NCBI RefSeq assembly: GCF_921293095.1
Contig: NC_060253.1
Span: forward strand, 81,567,992-81,631,991
Length of the DNA: 64,000 nt
Direction: 5' to 3'
Origin: Ischnura elegans
Taxonomy: Eukaryota; Arthropoda; Insecta; Odonata; Coenagrionidae
The notes beneath the pieces were generated by a model that ran no database searches, had not been told where the DNA came from, and worked only from the letters and a program-made list of their open reading frames with translations. Positions 1 through 10,700 of this stretch are shown here, one piece after another; within the stretch, counting starts at the first letter, position 1; every line of letters starts with the position of its first letter. The position numbers and the translations under genes are program-made.

Positions 1-115
1 ACCTACACTACCTGCACCCAGGATCCTAGTCTGTCTGCAAAAGAGTCATCTGTATAGCCTTTTTCTACACTACTTCCTCATAGGGTGTAACTCATTTTGA
101 AACGAAATAATTTGC

Positions 116-417
116 ATGTGCGAGGACTTCCGGAAAGTCTCCAGTGTCGTTGCTCTACTAGGATTCGTTGTTGACAATAACATTCAAAACACATTCAGTG
201 AAACAAGTAAACTACTGAAAATTCTGGTGACAATTCCGATGACAACCAGTGAAGCAGAGACATGTTTTTCAACCCTTAAGCGTGTAAAAACATTGTTACG
301 TAGCGCCATTTCTGCACATATTATTTCTATTCATGCAATTATAAGGGTAGAATGTACCAGTGATATGTTTTGCTTGCTATGTATTCTATTACGACGAAAT
401 ATGATGCTCATGGATTA
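116..417 (+). pseudogene. hAT transposase C-terminal remnant
   Basis: An open frame of about 100 codons contains LLKILVTIPMTTSEAETCFS followed by TLKRVKTLLRS, which matches the hAT C-terminal dimerisation block (usual form LLxLLLTIPVTTAEAERSFS then LKRIKTxLRS). Only this block is left; no DDE part or BED finger lies upstream in the 115 available bases, and the frame drifts into unrelated residues after about residue 75. It is a dead fragment of a ZMYM/hAT-like transposase next to the RNPC3 gene. The family call rests on the motif alone. Confidence 0.75.
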
Positions 418-1101
418 GGATTACATATCATAATATAATTAAATCATCCCATATCTGCCCTAATGCACACCCTAGATAAATTACCACCAGCCGCCACTGG
501 ATGTATCTCTTCCCTGATATCTGGTCCCATATTAAATAGCCACTCCCACAATTTTTACAGCTTCTCTGGTGCCCAATTTGTGATTGAAGCTATTGAAGAT
601 CATTCCTGGCACCTAAATAAACCAGATTTATTTAATTTGATTAAGATATCTATTATATTTAGGTGCTTGAATTTGTGATCATTTTTAAGTAACTTGATAA
701 TTAATTGGAATTAAAGGCAACAGCATTTTAGACTAAACGAAAGTTCTATGAACTTCTCCTACCAATTTTACATACAGTATAGTTTTTTGTAAATTACTCT
801 GAAAAGGGGATAGTCACAAGGACAAATACTGTACCTAAAACCTTTTGTTCCTTTGCTTATATTTTTGCTGTCTCAGAATGAGTACAACAACACAACTAGC
901 TTCCAAGAGATCTATCATAAACTGAGCTGAGAAGCAACTATTTAATTGCCAATGTGCGGTAGCGAGCAACTCTTGGGTGATTAAATTGTTTAGTTGGCGG
1001 TGATTAAATTTGCCAGTGCGAGGGGGTCCTGAAGGTCAATCATTCGGGGCAGTAGTTATTGTTGTAAATAATTGAGCTCACTAAGTTTTTGTTTGTTCCA
1101 G
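418..1101. other. No gene seen; AT-rich flank or intron
   Basis: AT-rich sequence between the hAT scrap and the first recognisable RNPC3 exon. It ends in a good acceptor (gtttgttccag, AG at 1100-1101), so it is probably intron of RNPC3. No open frame with a recognisable domain was seen. Confidence 0.5.
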
Positions 1102-1179
1102 GCGAAGCAGAGCAGAGTCCTGTCATCAAAGGCAGCATTACCCTGAAAGAGCTAAGGTCTAATAGGATTCCTGCGAAAG
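1102..1179 (+). CDS. RNPC3: RNPC3 exon (linker before C-terminal RRM)
   Basis: Acceptor AG at 1100-1101 and donor GTAAGT from 1180. The exon is entered with two bases of a split codon and left after one base. It reads EAEQSPVIKGSITLKELRSN then RIPAK, the linker that precedes the C-terminal RRM in this family. Confidence 0.85.
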
Positions 1180-4100
1180 GTAAGTTTTATTATGGTAGCA
1201 TTGCCCTAAGTGCGGGCTCGTTGCCTGGATTTTCATCAGCATGGTCTATCATGTCAGTATTTTAATAAATTATTCTGTACTTAAATGAAAATTTATGCTG
1301 TTACTCTATCTTTTGCTGTTGATTTGTTGGCCATGGGTAAGTAATAACAGCAAGTAGCTGAGAATTTGGCCATCTTCACTAGCTCTCTGCTAATTTTGCA
1401 CCAGAAGGGAAGCTAGTGGAATGGGTGAGTTATCATTGGAATAGAGAGCAATGTCAAATGGACTCAATGCCAGTTAAGTGTTGTCACATTAGTAGTACCT
1501 GTTATTTATATATAGTCTTAGTCAATTAAAACACCACACTCACCAGGCGAGCTTCTGTACAACTTGTGTACAAAATTTTAAAACTATCTTCCTTGGGTGT
1601 TTGACAAACATGAGCTAGGGAAAGAATTATACCGTGGCTAGAATGGAAGGAATGATGATGTCTTTATGTTCAAAGTAAGAACAGGGAATATCCCCATCCT
1701 TACTGTTGATTTTTTCAGGGTTGGTTTTTTTTGGAAGGTGTAGGTTTACAATTCAGGGTTTAGAAGAGATGCTATGATTTGTATCCCCTATTAAATCACA
1801 AAGAGGCTTTATATTTTGATTTCAACCCTCATGGAGACAAAAGACATTCCTGTGTGTCAGTGGTGTAGGTCCAGGGGGTCCGGACCCCCCCCCCCCCCCC
1901 CCCAACTCCCCAAAAAATTTAAGCATAATTACAACTTTGCTTTAGAAAATATGACAAAACATTAAAAAATCATGGATTTACAAAAGATTTCTTTAACAAA
2001 TGAAGTTTTTTCATTGTGAAAACTGTTAAAATTAGTTTAAAACCCTCTATTTAGTACATGCCCTGTTTTTAAAAATTCCCCCCCCCTGATTTTGGACTTC
2101 CCCAAATGAAGACGGCATACGGTTCAAATAGTTATGCTAAAGATACCGTCTTGAAATTCCTGACTACCCCACTGCTGTGCGTACTGAGGTTTAAGCACAG
2201 AATGTGCTACATGCATAATTCATTTCTATGTTCAAGTTCTTTCGCACTCTTAAGGTGCAGAATTCACTTCTTTCATAATCGATCATCTTGAACCTTCTGA
2301 ATCTGGGGTTAGTGATTTTAGTTTAGGGTTGGTGGTCCCTACAATCCATTATTAATTTCAAGTATATCATATTAATTTCAAGCTTTTTTTTATCAATATT
2401 TCAATTTTTTTAAGAATCTGTGGTGGCTGAGTAAAGTTCTTGCCTGATGTCCCATTCCTCCTATATCCCCTCAGGTAAAGCCCTAAAATGTGTTTGCGGC
2501 GTATTGAAGAGAAACAAATAATACATATATTGAACAAAAACAAGTATATTGGCTAACATTGTGATCAAGAATGTTTGAATTAGGAAAAACAAATTTCTTT
2601 CATCAAAATTGGTCAAAAATGCGGGAAATACATAAATTTTGCAAGAAAATCTTGGGTGGGCAGTAGCCATTGATAATAATTTGACCCTACCGATTTAAAT
2701 TTACCACGGTCTCTAATGTAGTAAAGGGAAGGCAGAAAGGGAAATAAATTGCAGCTCTTACATAGTCAACTACATTCTAATACTTATCCAATGCAATATG
2801 AAGAGGAAGCTGCAATACACCACCTGCTCCCTGTCCACCCAGGTGGACTGCCTTTCCACTTTGGTATCAATAATTGGAAATACTTTCCCAACCTCCAACC
2901 AAATTGTATTAGGATTTCTCAATGTTCAGAAAATTGTCTAATGAATTGAAAGCTGACTAGTAGTGTTTGACTACTTTTCTTGCACCTTTTGCAGACCAGA
3001 AATTGCTGCCAGTGTTCAAAAACTACCAAATGGGTGGGCCATCCTGCAGACTCTATGTGAAGAACATCTCCAGGCAGGTGGAGCCAAAGGATCTGCATTA
3101 CATTTTCTCCTGCTTCTTGGATGAAAAGGATGAGGAGCAAATGAAAATGTAAGTTTGTTCATCATCTCTATTGTTGGGCATTTTTAAAGACTGTCCCTGT
3201 TCACATGTTCACTGCTTCAAGAGGGAGAATATTGTGAACACATCAATCCCATTTACAGGTTGTAGCCTTCTCTGGTTCTCTTGATGCAGCGCTATAATGT
3301 ATCTTTGGTGGGATTCCTAAGTGAGAATTATTGCCACCCAGATATATTAAGGCATAAGTGGACATTCTTATTGCATCATGATATATGCCAGTGGCATAAC
3401 TATGGGGGGATGTCGGGATAGATCCCCCCACAAAGCCTCAAAGAATTTAAAAAATTATTTAAAACTATTGTCCTAGTTTTGGCTTATAATAACTGCATCT
3501 GCTTAAAATTAAATTTAAAGTGCCAAAATGATGTAAAATGTTGGATGAAAAGTTCTCGGGCTTTCCACCGGGCATTAAAATCCTTCTCCGCCGACGTTTC
3601 GATGTCCATCAGGGGCATCATCCTCAGGGCAACTGAGTGTCGAGACAAAAATTTGAACTTCATTTATAGGGTTAAGTTCGAATTTTTGTCTCGACACTCA
3701 GTTGCCCTGAGGATGATGCCCCTGATGGACATCGAAACGTCGGCGGAGAAGGATTTTATTACCCGGTGGAAAGCCCGAGAACTTTTCATCCAACACCTAC
3801 GCCGGGAAAACACCCGATTATATTTTATGTAAAATGTATTTCCAGGCATGTTATTTTTCAAAACTTTTCCAAGCGTGGGGTGTGACCCCTGTGGGCAGGA
3901 GGGGGTGGTTACACTCCCAGGCTCCTCCATCCCCCCCAAACTTCCTAGATACACCACTGATATATGCTGGCTCACCCAGATTCTCCAGTTTTTTTGTCAA
4001 GGGCAAAACAAAAACCAATACTTCAATGGACCCTTCCCTCACACACAAAATCACCAAGTGCTCTCTTTCTATTCCTAGGTTTGACGTCCGCCTGATGCAG

Positions 4101-4241
4101 GAGGGTCGTATGAAGGGCCAGGCGTTTGTCACCCTGCCTACCTCTGCTCAAGCCACAACAGCCCTCACAGAGACCAATGGCTACATCCTCAAGGGCAAGC
4201 CATTAGTTGTGCAATTTGCACGATCCTCGAAACCAAAATGA
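1102..4241 (+). CDS. RNPC3: RNPC3 (U11/U12-65K), 3' part: three last coding exons
   Basis: RNPC3 is a nuclear RNA-binding protein of the U11/U12 di-snRNP (minor spliceosome); its C-terminal RRM binds the U12 snRNA stem-loop. The three exons (1102-1179, 2995-3148, 4079-4241) join in phase. They give the linker block ITLKELRSNRIPAK, then the RRM with RNP2-like CRLYVKNISRQV, then FDVRLMQEGRMKGQAFVTLP (RNP1 region), and the ending GKPLVVQFARSSKPK before TGA at 4239-4241. The same order and motifs occur at the C-terminus of animal RNPC3. The N-terminal RRM and proline-rich middle must lie left of the window. The last intron carries a hAT miniature element with a Penelope-like insertion inside it. 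Confidence 0.9.
1858..2174. mobile_element. hAT miniature element, C-rich family, copy 1
   Basis: The left end CAGTGGTGTAGGTCCAGGGG and the right end CTACCCCACTG are inverted, and an 8-bp flank, ctgtgtgt (1850-1857) against ctgtgcgt (2175-2182), looks like an aged hAT-type target duplication. The inside holds long C runs and no open frame. Three related copies are at 3389, 56719 and 61599. Confidence 0.6.
2175..2994 (+). other. RNPC3 intron, nothing recognised
   Basis: AT-rich intron sequence that ends in the acceptor at 2993-2994. Short frames here have no recognisable domain. Confidence 0.5.
2995..3148 (+). CDS. RNPC3: RNPC3 exon (first half of C-terminal RRM)
   Basis: Acceptor cttttgcag (AG 2993-2994) and donor GTAAGT from 3149. 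It reads DQKLLPVFKNYQMGGPSCRL then YVKNISRQV and YIFSCFLDEKDEEQMK. Leaving phase 2, it joins the next exon to give MFDVRLM. Confidence 0.92.
3588..3632 (-). ncRNA. Hammerhead ribozyme motif, left arm
   Basis: This is the inverted copy of the motif at 3702-3746, with the same core, GAAA and stem I pairs when read on the minus strand. Because both strands carry one, transcripts from either direction through this intron would contain a hammerhead. Confidence 0.6.
3702..3746 (+). ncRNA. Hammerhead ribozyme motif, right arm
   Basis: The core CUGAGGA (3707-3713) fits CUGANGA. Stem II is GAUGCCC (3715-3721) against GGACAUC (3727-3733) with one C-A mismatch and a five-base loop. GAAA is at 3734-3737 and a tiny palindromic stem III ACGU at 3737-3740; the expected cut is after C3741. 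Stem I pairs UUGCC (3702-3706) with GGCGG (3742-3746). One extra U separates the core from stem II. The two-base stem III loop suggests that it works as a dimer, as known for Penelope-type hammerheads. Activity is inference. Confidence 0.65.
4079..4241 (+). CDS. RNPC3: RNPC3 last coding exon
   Basis: Acceptor attcctag (AG 4077-4078). It reads FDVRLMQEGRMKGQAFVTLP through NGYILKGKPLVVQFARSSKP to a TGA at 4239-4241. The short tail after VVQFARS fits the family's C-terminus. Confidence 0.93.
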
Positions 4242-5118
4242 AGAACCTATTGCTCCCATGTGGATCTCCAAATTCATGAATGCAGGGTGCTCTGCCCTAA
4301 GTGGAAGGCTTTTATCAGCAGGGGCCCATCTATCCTTCTCCCTGTTCAATCACCAATCTCAACCAAAGAGTAGTTTTACGCAAGCCTCAACTTCCAATTG
4401 CACACTTGAGTGTACGAGTGCTATTTCAATGTTGTCCACCATTTGATTCGAGGAGATTACCAAATGGCCATTCAAAGGAGGGTAGCCTACTGAGTATATC
4501 CTCCTTCTTAATGTGATGGCTTGGTGAATTTGCTTTCAATAAGTCCGATTAAGTGAGTCAGTATTGTATCATTACTCAGTTGTTGCATTGCTTTCTTTGT
4601 ACATACTGATTATTGGTGGATTGGTGGCCCTATGGCTATTACAGTCCGTGGGAAATTTAATCAAATATTAATGAAAAGCAAGGAGGAGAGAAGGAGAAAT
4701 AATTGCTCTTAAAATGAAGATGAAATAATGACATTGAATTCTTATTCTTTCTTAAACTTTTGGTATGTTGCTAGTCATATTAAAATTCTGAAAATGGCAT
4801 CAAAGTAAGAAAATGGCTAAAACATACAAGTGAAGCCCTATAAATTGTAATTATTATTATAAACTATAAAAATTATAAAAAACATAATTAAATACTTACA
4901 TAAAAAATGGAACAGTAATTTCCAGTACAATAGAGTAGGAGTACAATGTAGGCTACTGAGTGAGCATTTTAAATGTAAGGAGGTTCCACCAAGAAAAATT
5001 TGTTCTAATTGAATTTCTGTTATTAGGGGAAAAATAGGCCTTTCTCACTGCCTGCTTTTGTGCTTACTATTTGGTGGTGTCCTTAAAGGAACTTGTACCT
5101 TACCACTTAAATGGCCCA
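4242..5118 (+). other. RNPC3 3' UTR and downstream AT-rich DNA
   Basis: Follows the RNPC3 stop. No AATAAA was seen close to the stop, so the cleavage site is not placed. Nothing else was recognised before the TA element at 5119. Confidence 0.5.
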
Positions 5119-5474
5119 CAGTCCGACCGGCGAGAGTTGTCTGATGACAGCCCAATAGGGGGGGTGGAGAACCCTGTGCCAGCACTGTTTGCAGCCAATC
5201 GCTGTCCCTAAAAGGCACCTCACATCCTCGCCTAGTCACACAGCGTTGCCACATGCATATGAAGCACCGAAACAAGCCCTTTCTTCGAATCACCAACATG
5301 AGGGATTCTACCTTTGGGTCCTTAAAGCTCGTTGTCCCTTCCAGCTACTTCCTTTATGGAAGTCTTTTGTTTACATGTGACGTGGGCATTTCCCTTTCTT
5401 ACCTGGCAACCTTGCCCCCTACCCCAGTCTAGAATCTTCTGCCTGTCATTGGACAACTCTCGGTGGCCGGACTG
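5119..5474. mobile_element. TA-target miniature element, family A, copy 1
   Basis: The ends CAGTCCGACCGGCGAGAG and, inverted, CAGTCCGGCCACCGAGAG form terminal repeats continuing into GTTGTC. The right flank is TA; the left flank is CA, a probable mutated TA. The block around 5370-5440 is the reverse complement of 60040-60100, so the copy at 60003-60298 is the same family in the other orientation. There is no coding capacity; a Tc1/mariner or Tigger partner would supply transposase. Confidence 0.7.
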
Positions 5475-5767
5475 TACAATTATGCCTTTCAAATTGCCAG
5501 TTTTGATCCAATGCAAAGTCTAATTTTTCCATCCCTTCTGAGCTACAGCTCCATTGATGGCAGAAAAATGGCCGTTTCAAGTGATATGTAATTTTCCATG
5601 CTGGCTCCAGGACTGGGAATCCTTGCCAGTTACATAACCCTAATTAATTTTTGCTCAGACAGTCCCTCATTTTCAAGAATGATTTCCTTCCAGTTTTCAG
5701 GTTGAGGATTCCTTGGGAATTAGCATACCTTCTGAATCAGACATCACTCATTACCCAATAATAAGTA

Positions 5768-5890
5768 CTGTATTTATCTGAATATAGTCCCCCCTTTTTT
5801 CCAAAACTGCCCATGGTAAAAGTAAACTGGGGACTATATTCAAACACATTTTTTTAAATTTTTTCCCAAAACTGAAGCCTCAAAATTAGG
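5768..5890. mobile_element. Truncated TA-target miniature element, family B
   Basis: This stretch begins after TA with CTGTATTTATCTGAATATAG and C-runs, and matches the reverse complement of the first 125 or so bases of the complete copy at 55123-55294, including the shared words aaactgaagcctcaaaatta. The other end is missing. Confidence 0.6.
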
Positions 5891-7441
5891 GGTGGACAAA
5901 ATTCGGAGTAATACAGCAATAAAACACATCAAAAAATCCCATAACCACGGTTTATGAGAGAAAAAAAACTGAAGTATAAAATTTGTGGGAAAGTTTATGT
6001 ACCTTAATGTTGAAAAAGAAGTTAAGAGTGAAAAGTAGGTAAATTCAGAGTTATGTCCAAAAAAATTAAAAAGTGGCAATGTTGTATGAATTGCCTTTAT
6101 GCAGTATTTTTTGCACGGCTGCCTTGAAAATTGATGTAAACAAATAAGAATCTGATTCAGCACCCCAAAAAGAACGAAGAAAATAAGATACCAAAACCAG
6201 CTAAGACTTTCCTAGCAATGCCCTATATACTACATCTTGACTAGACAATAGAAAGGAAATCAAAAATGAGTATGCATTATCAATTAAACGCATAAAAATG
6301 AAGTTTCATACTAGTTTCTTTTAATGAAGACAATCATTTGTTTGTCATTCATGGTCAAATTCTTCATATTCACCATTTTTGCATTCCATCACTTTCTACC
6401 TTTGTTAAATCCATGTTGCATGATTTTTCAACATTTCTTCATAAGATACACTTATGAGGCATTTTTTACCACAGATAATGTTCTTAATACATCTAAAACC
6501 ATCATTTCACATTTTGTAGAAACTTTTCAGCTAAACATTGTTTTTTTACAAATTGTAAGAGTTCCATTACGAATTAGTAATGAAGACCTTAGATGCAGTA
6601 CTGACAAAATATCAAACGTATTACAATGTGCATTTATCAATAGGCCATTCTTATTTCTCATAATTTTGCCCATTTTCAGAGAGAGAAAGAGATGGTAGGA
6701 ATCTTTCTCTCTCTTGAAACCACAAGCCATCTCCATGAGAAAAAACATCATGGTAAAATCTTGCTTGCCCTACTTTTATTCAATTGTTAAGAGATGCAGT
6801 AGAAGCACAAAAAGGTGAAGTAACTCACGCCACTCCCAGACATCAGGCAAATGCTTATGTGCCTAGCTCTAAAAGGCTCATGTCTGCTGTTGCCTGAGGA
6901 GCACCTTCTCCAAGGCTGCATAGGAAATCAATGTTTCAAAACACCCTAAATCCACAGTAATTTATCATCACAGCTACATTCACAGTTGATCTACAAAGAT
7001 AAAACTTTATAGTCGTCAGGAGGAGTTAAGAAGTGAGTAACCTTCAATTGACACACGACATTAAATACGTGAGGTTAAACAAAACCTGCAGAGGAAATAG
7101 GTTCCCAAATATAATTGCAAGCAATAAATTAATCAAAAATTCCATGACAATGATAATTTTATCCAAGCCAATCATAAGAGAGAGGAACTGTTGTGATACA
7201 AATGCAGACAAACATCAAGAATCTGTAGTTCAGCACACAGCGAGTAATTAGAGCCCAATGTGGACTTGGAGTCAGTCTATCACTAAGTGAGAACAATGCC
7301 AGGTTTACTTATGATCTGCACATTCCACTCCACACGTGGATCTCTTCAGCAATATCTACAAACTCAGACACATGGGATATTTCTCACAGTCAAAATGCAA
7401 TTAACAAGCATCCAATAGTTTCTCCCAATTACACATTTCTG
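5891..7441. other. Intergenic DNA between RNPC3 and ZC3H18, nothing recognised
   Basis: AT-rich DNA between the two convergent genes. Short frames at 5840-6163 and 6324-6698 are hydrophobic and low in complexity with no domain. The right part is probably 3' UTR or downstream DNA of ZC3H18. Confidence 0.45.
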
Positions 7442-7447
7442 TTTATT
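7442..7447 (-). terminator. Candidate polyadenylation signal of ZC3H18
   Basis: AATAAA on the minus strand (tttatt on plus) about 120 bases past the ZC3H18 stop. It is the closest canonical signal, but others lie farther on and none can be confirmed from sequence alone. Confidence 0.45.
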
Positions 7448-7566
7448 GATACTTCATCTCTCACGAGCCCATGAACTACCTTGCCACTCTCAAGCAAACA
7501 CAAATTTCATATGGTAAGAGTTCAACAAGGCAAAGACTCCACAGCTCACCATGCATGCACAACGCA

Positions 7567-7704
7567 TTACGAAGTCCCAGGGAATGTGATTTTTGACCTC
7601 TTGCGAGCAATTGCATCCTCCACAGCCTTCAGCTGTTTGAGCAGCTCCTCCCGCCGTGAAGCTGCCTTCTTCGCTTTTGGCACAGCTGCACCTGCTGCTA
7701 CCAG
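7567..7704 (-). CDS. ZC3H18: ZC3H18 exon 14 (C-terminal helix and stop)
   Basis: Acceptor gtcatcacag. It reads LVAAGAAVPKAKKAA then SRREELLKQLKAVEDAIARK and RSKITFPGTS before TAA at 7567-7569. The SRREELLKQLKAVEDAIARKR block is the most conserved part of ZC3H18 and fixes the gene identity. Confidence 0.95.
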   Translation of the reverse strand: MVAAGAAVPKAKKAASRREELLKQLKAVEDAIARKRSKITFPGTS

Positions 7705-10700
7705 CTGTGATGACAAGAGAACAGCCATTAACAGAGGTGACTTTAAGAGTCTTAACTGCCCCTTCATCTCACCCCCAGCAGCAGTGTTTAGTCCATAGAA
7801 AATAACATGCAGAAAATAGGTAATATACCTTCTGTTCAACCTTAGAATATGTGTGTAATGCACAAAACTACTAGCTATTATATATTCTGAGAGTACATAG
7901 ATGAATGAATTAGCATTTAATATTTCTTATTAAGGTCTTCTGAATTACACAAATACCTGCCCAAATGGCAAACTCCCTCAGCAGCCAATTTCTCCTCAAA
8001 CCAAACACATTTCCCATGCATGTATTGTAAACTCCATTACAGCAGCCACATTCTATTCTCTGCCAACAGCTAGTCGATTAAATCCTTCGGTGATAAAATT
8101 CTTATGATTATCACTGGTTATTGCTCCCTTTTATTCTAGAAACTCTTCTGATGTTCACAGAGCATCAAGAGATGGGTAGATCCTCCACTCCTGATTACCC
8201 CAATACTTTGATTGCTCAAATTAAATTAAAAAAAGAATCAGCCAACCCCTCTGTGGCCTGCTACTGGCCTCCAAGGCCAATATTAACACATTCATACTCC
8301 TGAAAATGGCATTTATGTACATATTAAATTTAAAACTCTAGCTTTTAGGTAAAGTGCCTGCTTATGCCTCATGTCACCCTCTATTTTGGAAATTTAGTAT
8401 TTTACCTCTCCCCTGTGTGTACATGTATGCTGCAATTGTTTCCGCCATTGTATGACTGTATGACACACACAAGGTTCAAAAGAGAATGAGACCTAACACG
8501 ACGAATATCTGACAGCATTTAAGTTTTTTAAGCGTAGCATGAGTGCATTCAAACAAGATGAGACGGACTGGACACTTCAGGCAACGCAAACTTCGTATAT
8601 CAAATCTCTGCACCTTCGCTTTGAGGGCAACTACACCACATGCAAGATTGGACGTGATCTTCCCTTGCTCCTTCGCTCGTAGGTTGAAAGATGGAGGGAG
8701 CGCACTCCTTCCCCTCCAACAAACAAATCGCCATACAAATAAAAATATTATTATCTAGCCGACGTAAACATAGCCTAAATCACACCAGTTTTAGGACAAA
8801 AATTAACAACCCATTCATTTACACCCATGTCTCGTATAGCGCAAGGGATGCGTTCCTTGGGGTCTTTGCGCTATACGAATTTGCGTTATACGAGAGCGTT
8901 TTCACATAGGGAAGATAGGGATGCATTCCTGGTAGCATAGGTCTTTGGTATTGAATTTCCTCTAAAACATCTATATTCCCATAAAAAGCCTTAGAAAACA
9001 TTATTTCTATAAATATTTATAGTTTAAAACATCTTTAAAGATAGTATTCACGCATTCAAACAATTATATTCACGTTAAAAAAAATTCTTACGTGCTTTCG
9101 AAATTCCATCCTGTCGTGCGGGTGGGCTAACATCTGCTATCTCAGGGGATCGTAATGCGTTGCCGGCAGTTGACGATTTTTCAAACTAGTCTAAAAACAA
9201 CTGTTGTGTCACCCAGGCCCTTTTGTAGCTCATCGAAATGACAGGAAAATGCTACTTTAAATGCCATTTCATAGCTAGCGGAGTTTATGAATGATAAATC
9301 ATTTTAATTTGAAGTCCTCCGAGTCATTAGCAGCTACGTGAAACAGTCTTTAAATGCCTTGAAACCTGACCCAGGTTTTCCTTCCCTGAAAATGAATGAA
9401 CGAGAATGCATTCTTTTCCAAAAGAATATCGTCTCGTCAACACTAGATCTAGTTGAGGGGGAAAGGAGCCACTTTCAATAACAGCTTGGAGTTCATCAGA
9501 AAATGTTGTGGTGGCTGCGCTATCAACACTTGCAGATTCACCTGATATCGCCGCACTGAAAATACCTGCTTGCCGTTTAAATTCTGGAACCAACCACTTT
9601 CACTAAATGTCTCGGAGCGATTACCACTCTCGTCTTTTTGTACTGATTCACCATGAACTTTCCGTATGTGTAGACCGCTTGGTTGAAGTTGGTGCGGCTG
9701 AGGTCACTGATATTTTAGCTTCGTCTTTATTCAGAATAAGGCATCGTGAGTTTAAACTTCCAGGCAATATCGCTTTGACGCTCTCCATTTTCAAAGCAAT
9801 TGACCTCTCTCAAATCCTCTTCTAGGTTTATGGTTTTTCTTGATAAATTCTTGATTTTTCTACACGCATTCCTATTTTTTGCCATATTCTCTTGGTTTTT
9901 ACTCTGTATGGCTCTATCTAAATCACCTTCTTCAGCTGAACTGCATTCCTGAGACGCAGAAGGCCTATGACTGCGGGGAGGGAATGAAGCCATTGTGTTT
10001 GAGACTCTATAGCGGACCCTTTTATGCGTTGATGCTATTCATGCGCAACTCGGCCACCGCTCCATTTCTCCCCCGTGAATACCATGAAGGCTTTAGCGTA
10101 GACCCTCTACCTGGAAGACAATCGCCCGGTAACCTACGACGGCAAAAATACGTCTCAAACCGTATTGCTGAAAAAAAAACTCATTTCCACTAGCCCCACG
10201 CTTAATTAACGATCTAAATTATTTATTATCATTCTGTTAAGGAGACCAGATAAATCTTCGGTAGGCCGGCTATCTGGACCCAATGACGAGTAATACTTTT
10301 GGCAATTGCACAGCAATGAATTTCGATTAATATATAAACAAAAAAGAAGATTTGAGGCAAGAAATAATATTAATATGGGTAAATTGATAGAAATTACGTG
10401 TGTACTTAGCGCAAGTTCACGTTTTATCACGAGAGCGTTTAAAATTTTTTATTAGGCTACACTGCGTTGCAATGTTTCCCCGAGGAACGAATTTGCGCTA
10501 TATCGAAATTGCGCTAATCGAAATTGCGCTATACGAGACATGGGTGTACTACTAATTCCTGAAAACTTCACACCTGTTTCCTCCATTCAGTAGCCATTCT
10601 TTCTAAGCTTTCCAAGCCTTACCTTAGATGGGGGGGGCTGTGTTGAGGTGTCTGTTGGGGATGAAGAGGGTGAGTCGGGGGCAGCAGGCCTCTTCTTGGC

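Larger units (their letters stand above)
3541..3826. mobile_element. Penelope-like terminal hairpin insertion with two inverted hammerhead motifs
   Basis: Two arms of roughly 115-120 bp (3541-3657 and about 3675-3795) are near-perfect inverted copies around a short spacer. A tail of about 30 bp follows the right arm. A 10-bp flank, atgtaaaatg (3531-3540 and 3827-3836), is a target duplication. Each arm carries a hammerhead ribozyme motif. Inverted terminal repeats with minimal hammerheads are established for Penelope-like retroelements; no reverse transcriptase is left here, so the family call is inferred from structure. It sits inside a hAT miniature element. Confidence 0.7.
3389..3959. mobile_element. 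hAT miniature element, C-rich family, copy 2, with inserted Penelope-like element
   Basis: The left end CAGTGGCATAACTATGGGGG and the right end, CAGTGGTGTATCTAGGAAG when read inverted, are flanked by perfect 8-bp copies of atatatgc (3381-3388 and 3960-3967), the hAT signature. The Penelope-like insertion at 3541-3826 interrupts it; without that the element is about 275 bp. It lies in the last intron of RNPC3. Confidence 0.85.

Noticed and set aside
6324-6698. Hydrophobic 124-codon frame as a membrane protein gene
   Set aside because: Phe/Ile-rich translation of AT-rich DNA with no start context, partner exons or family match.
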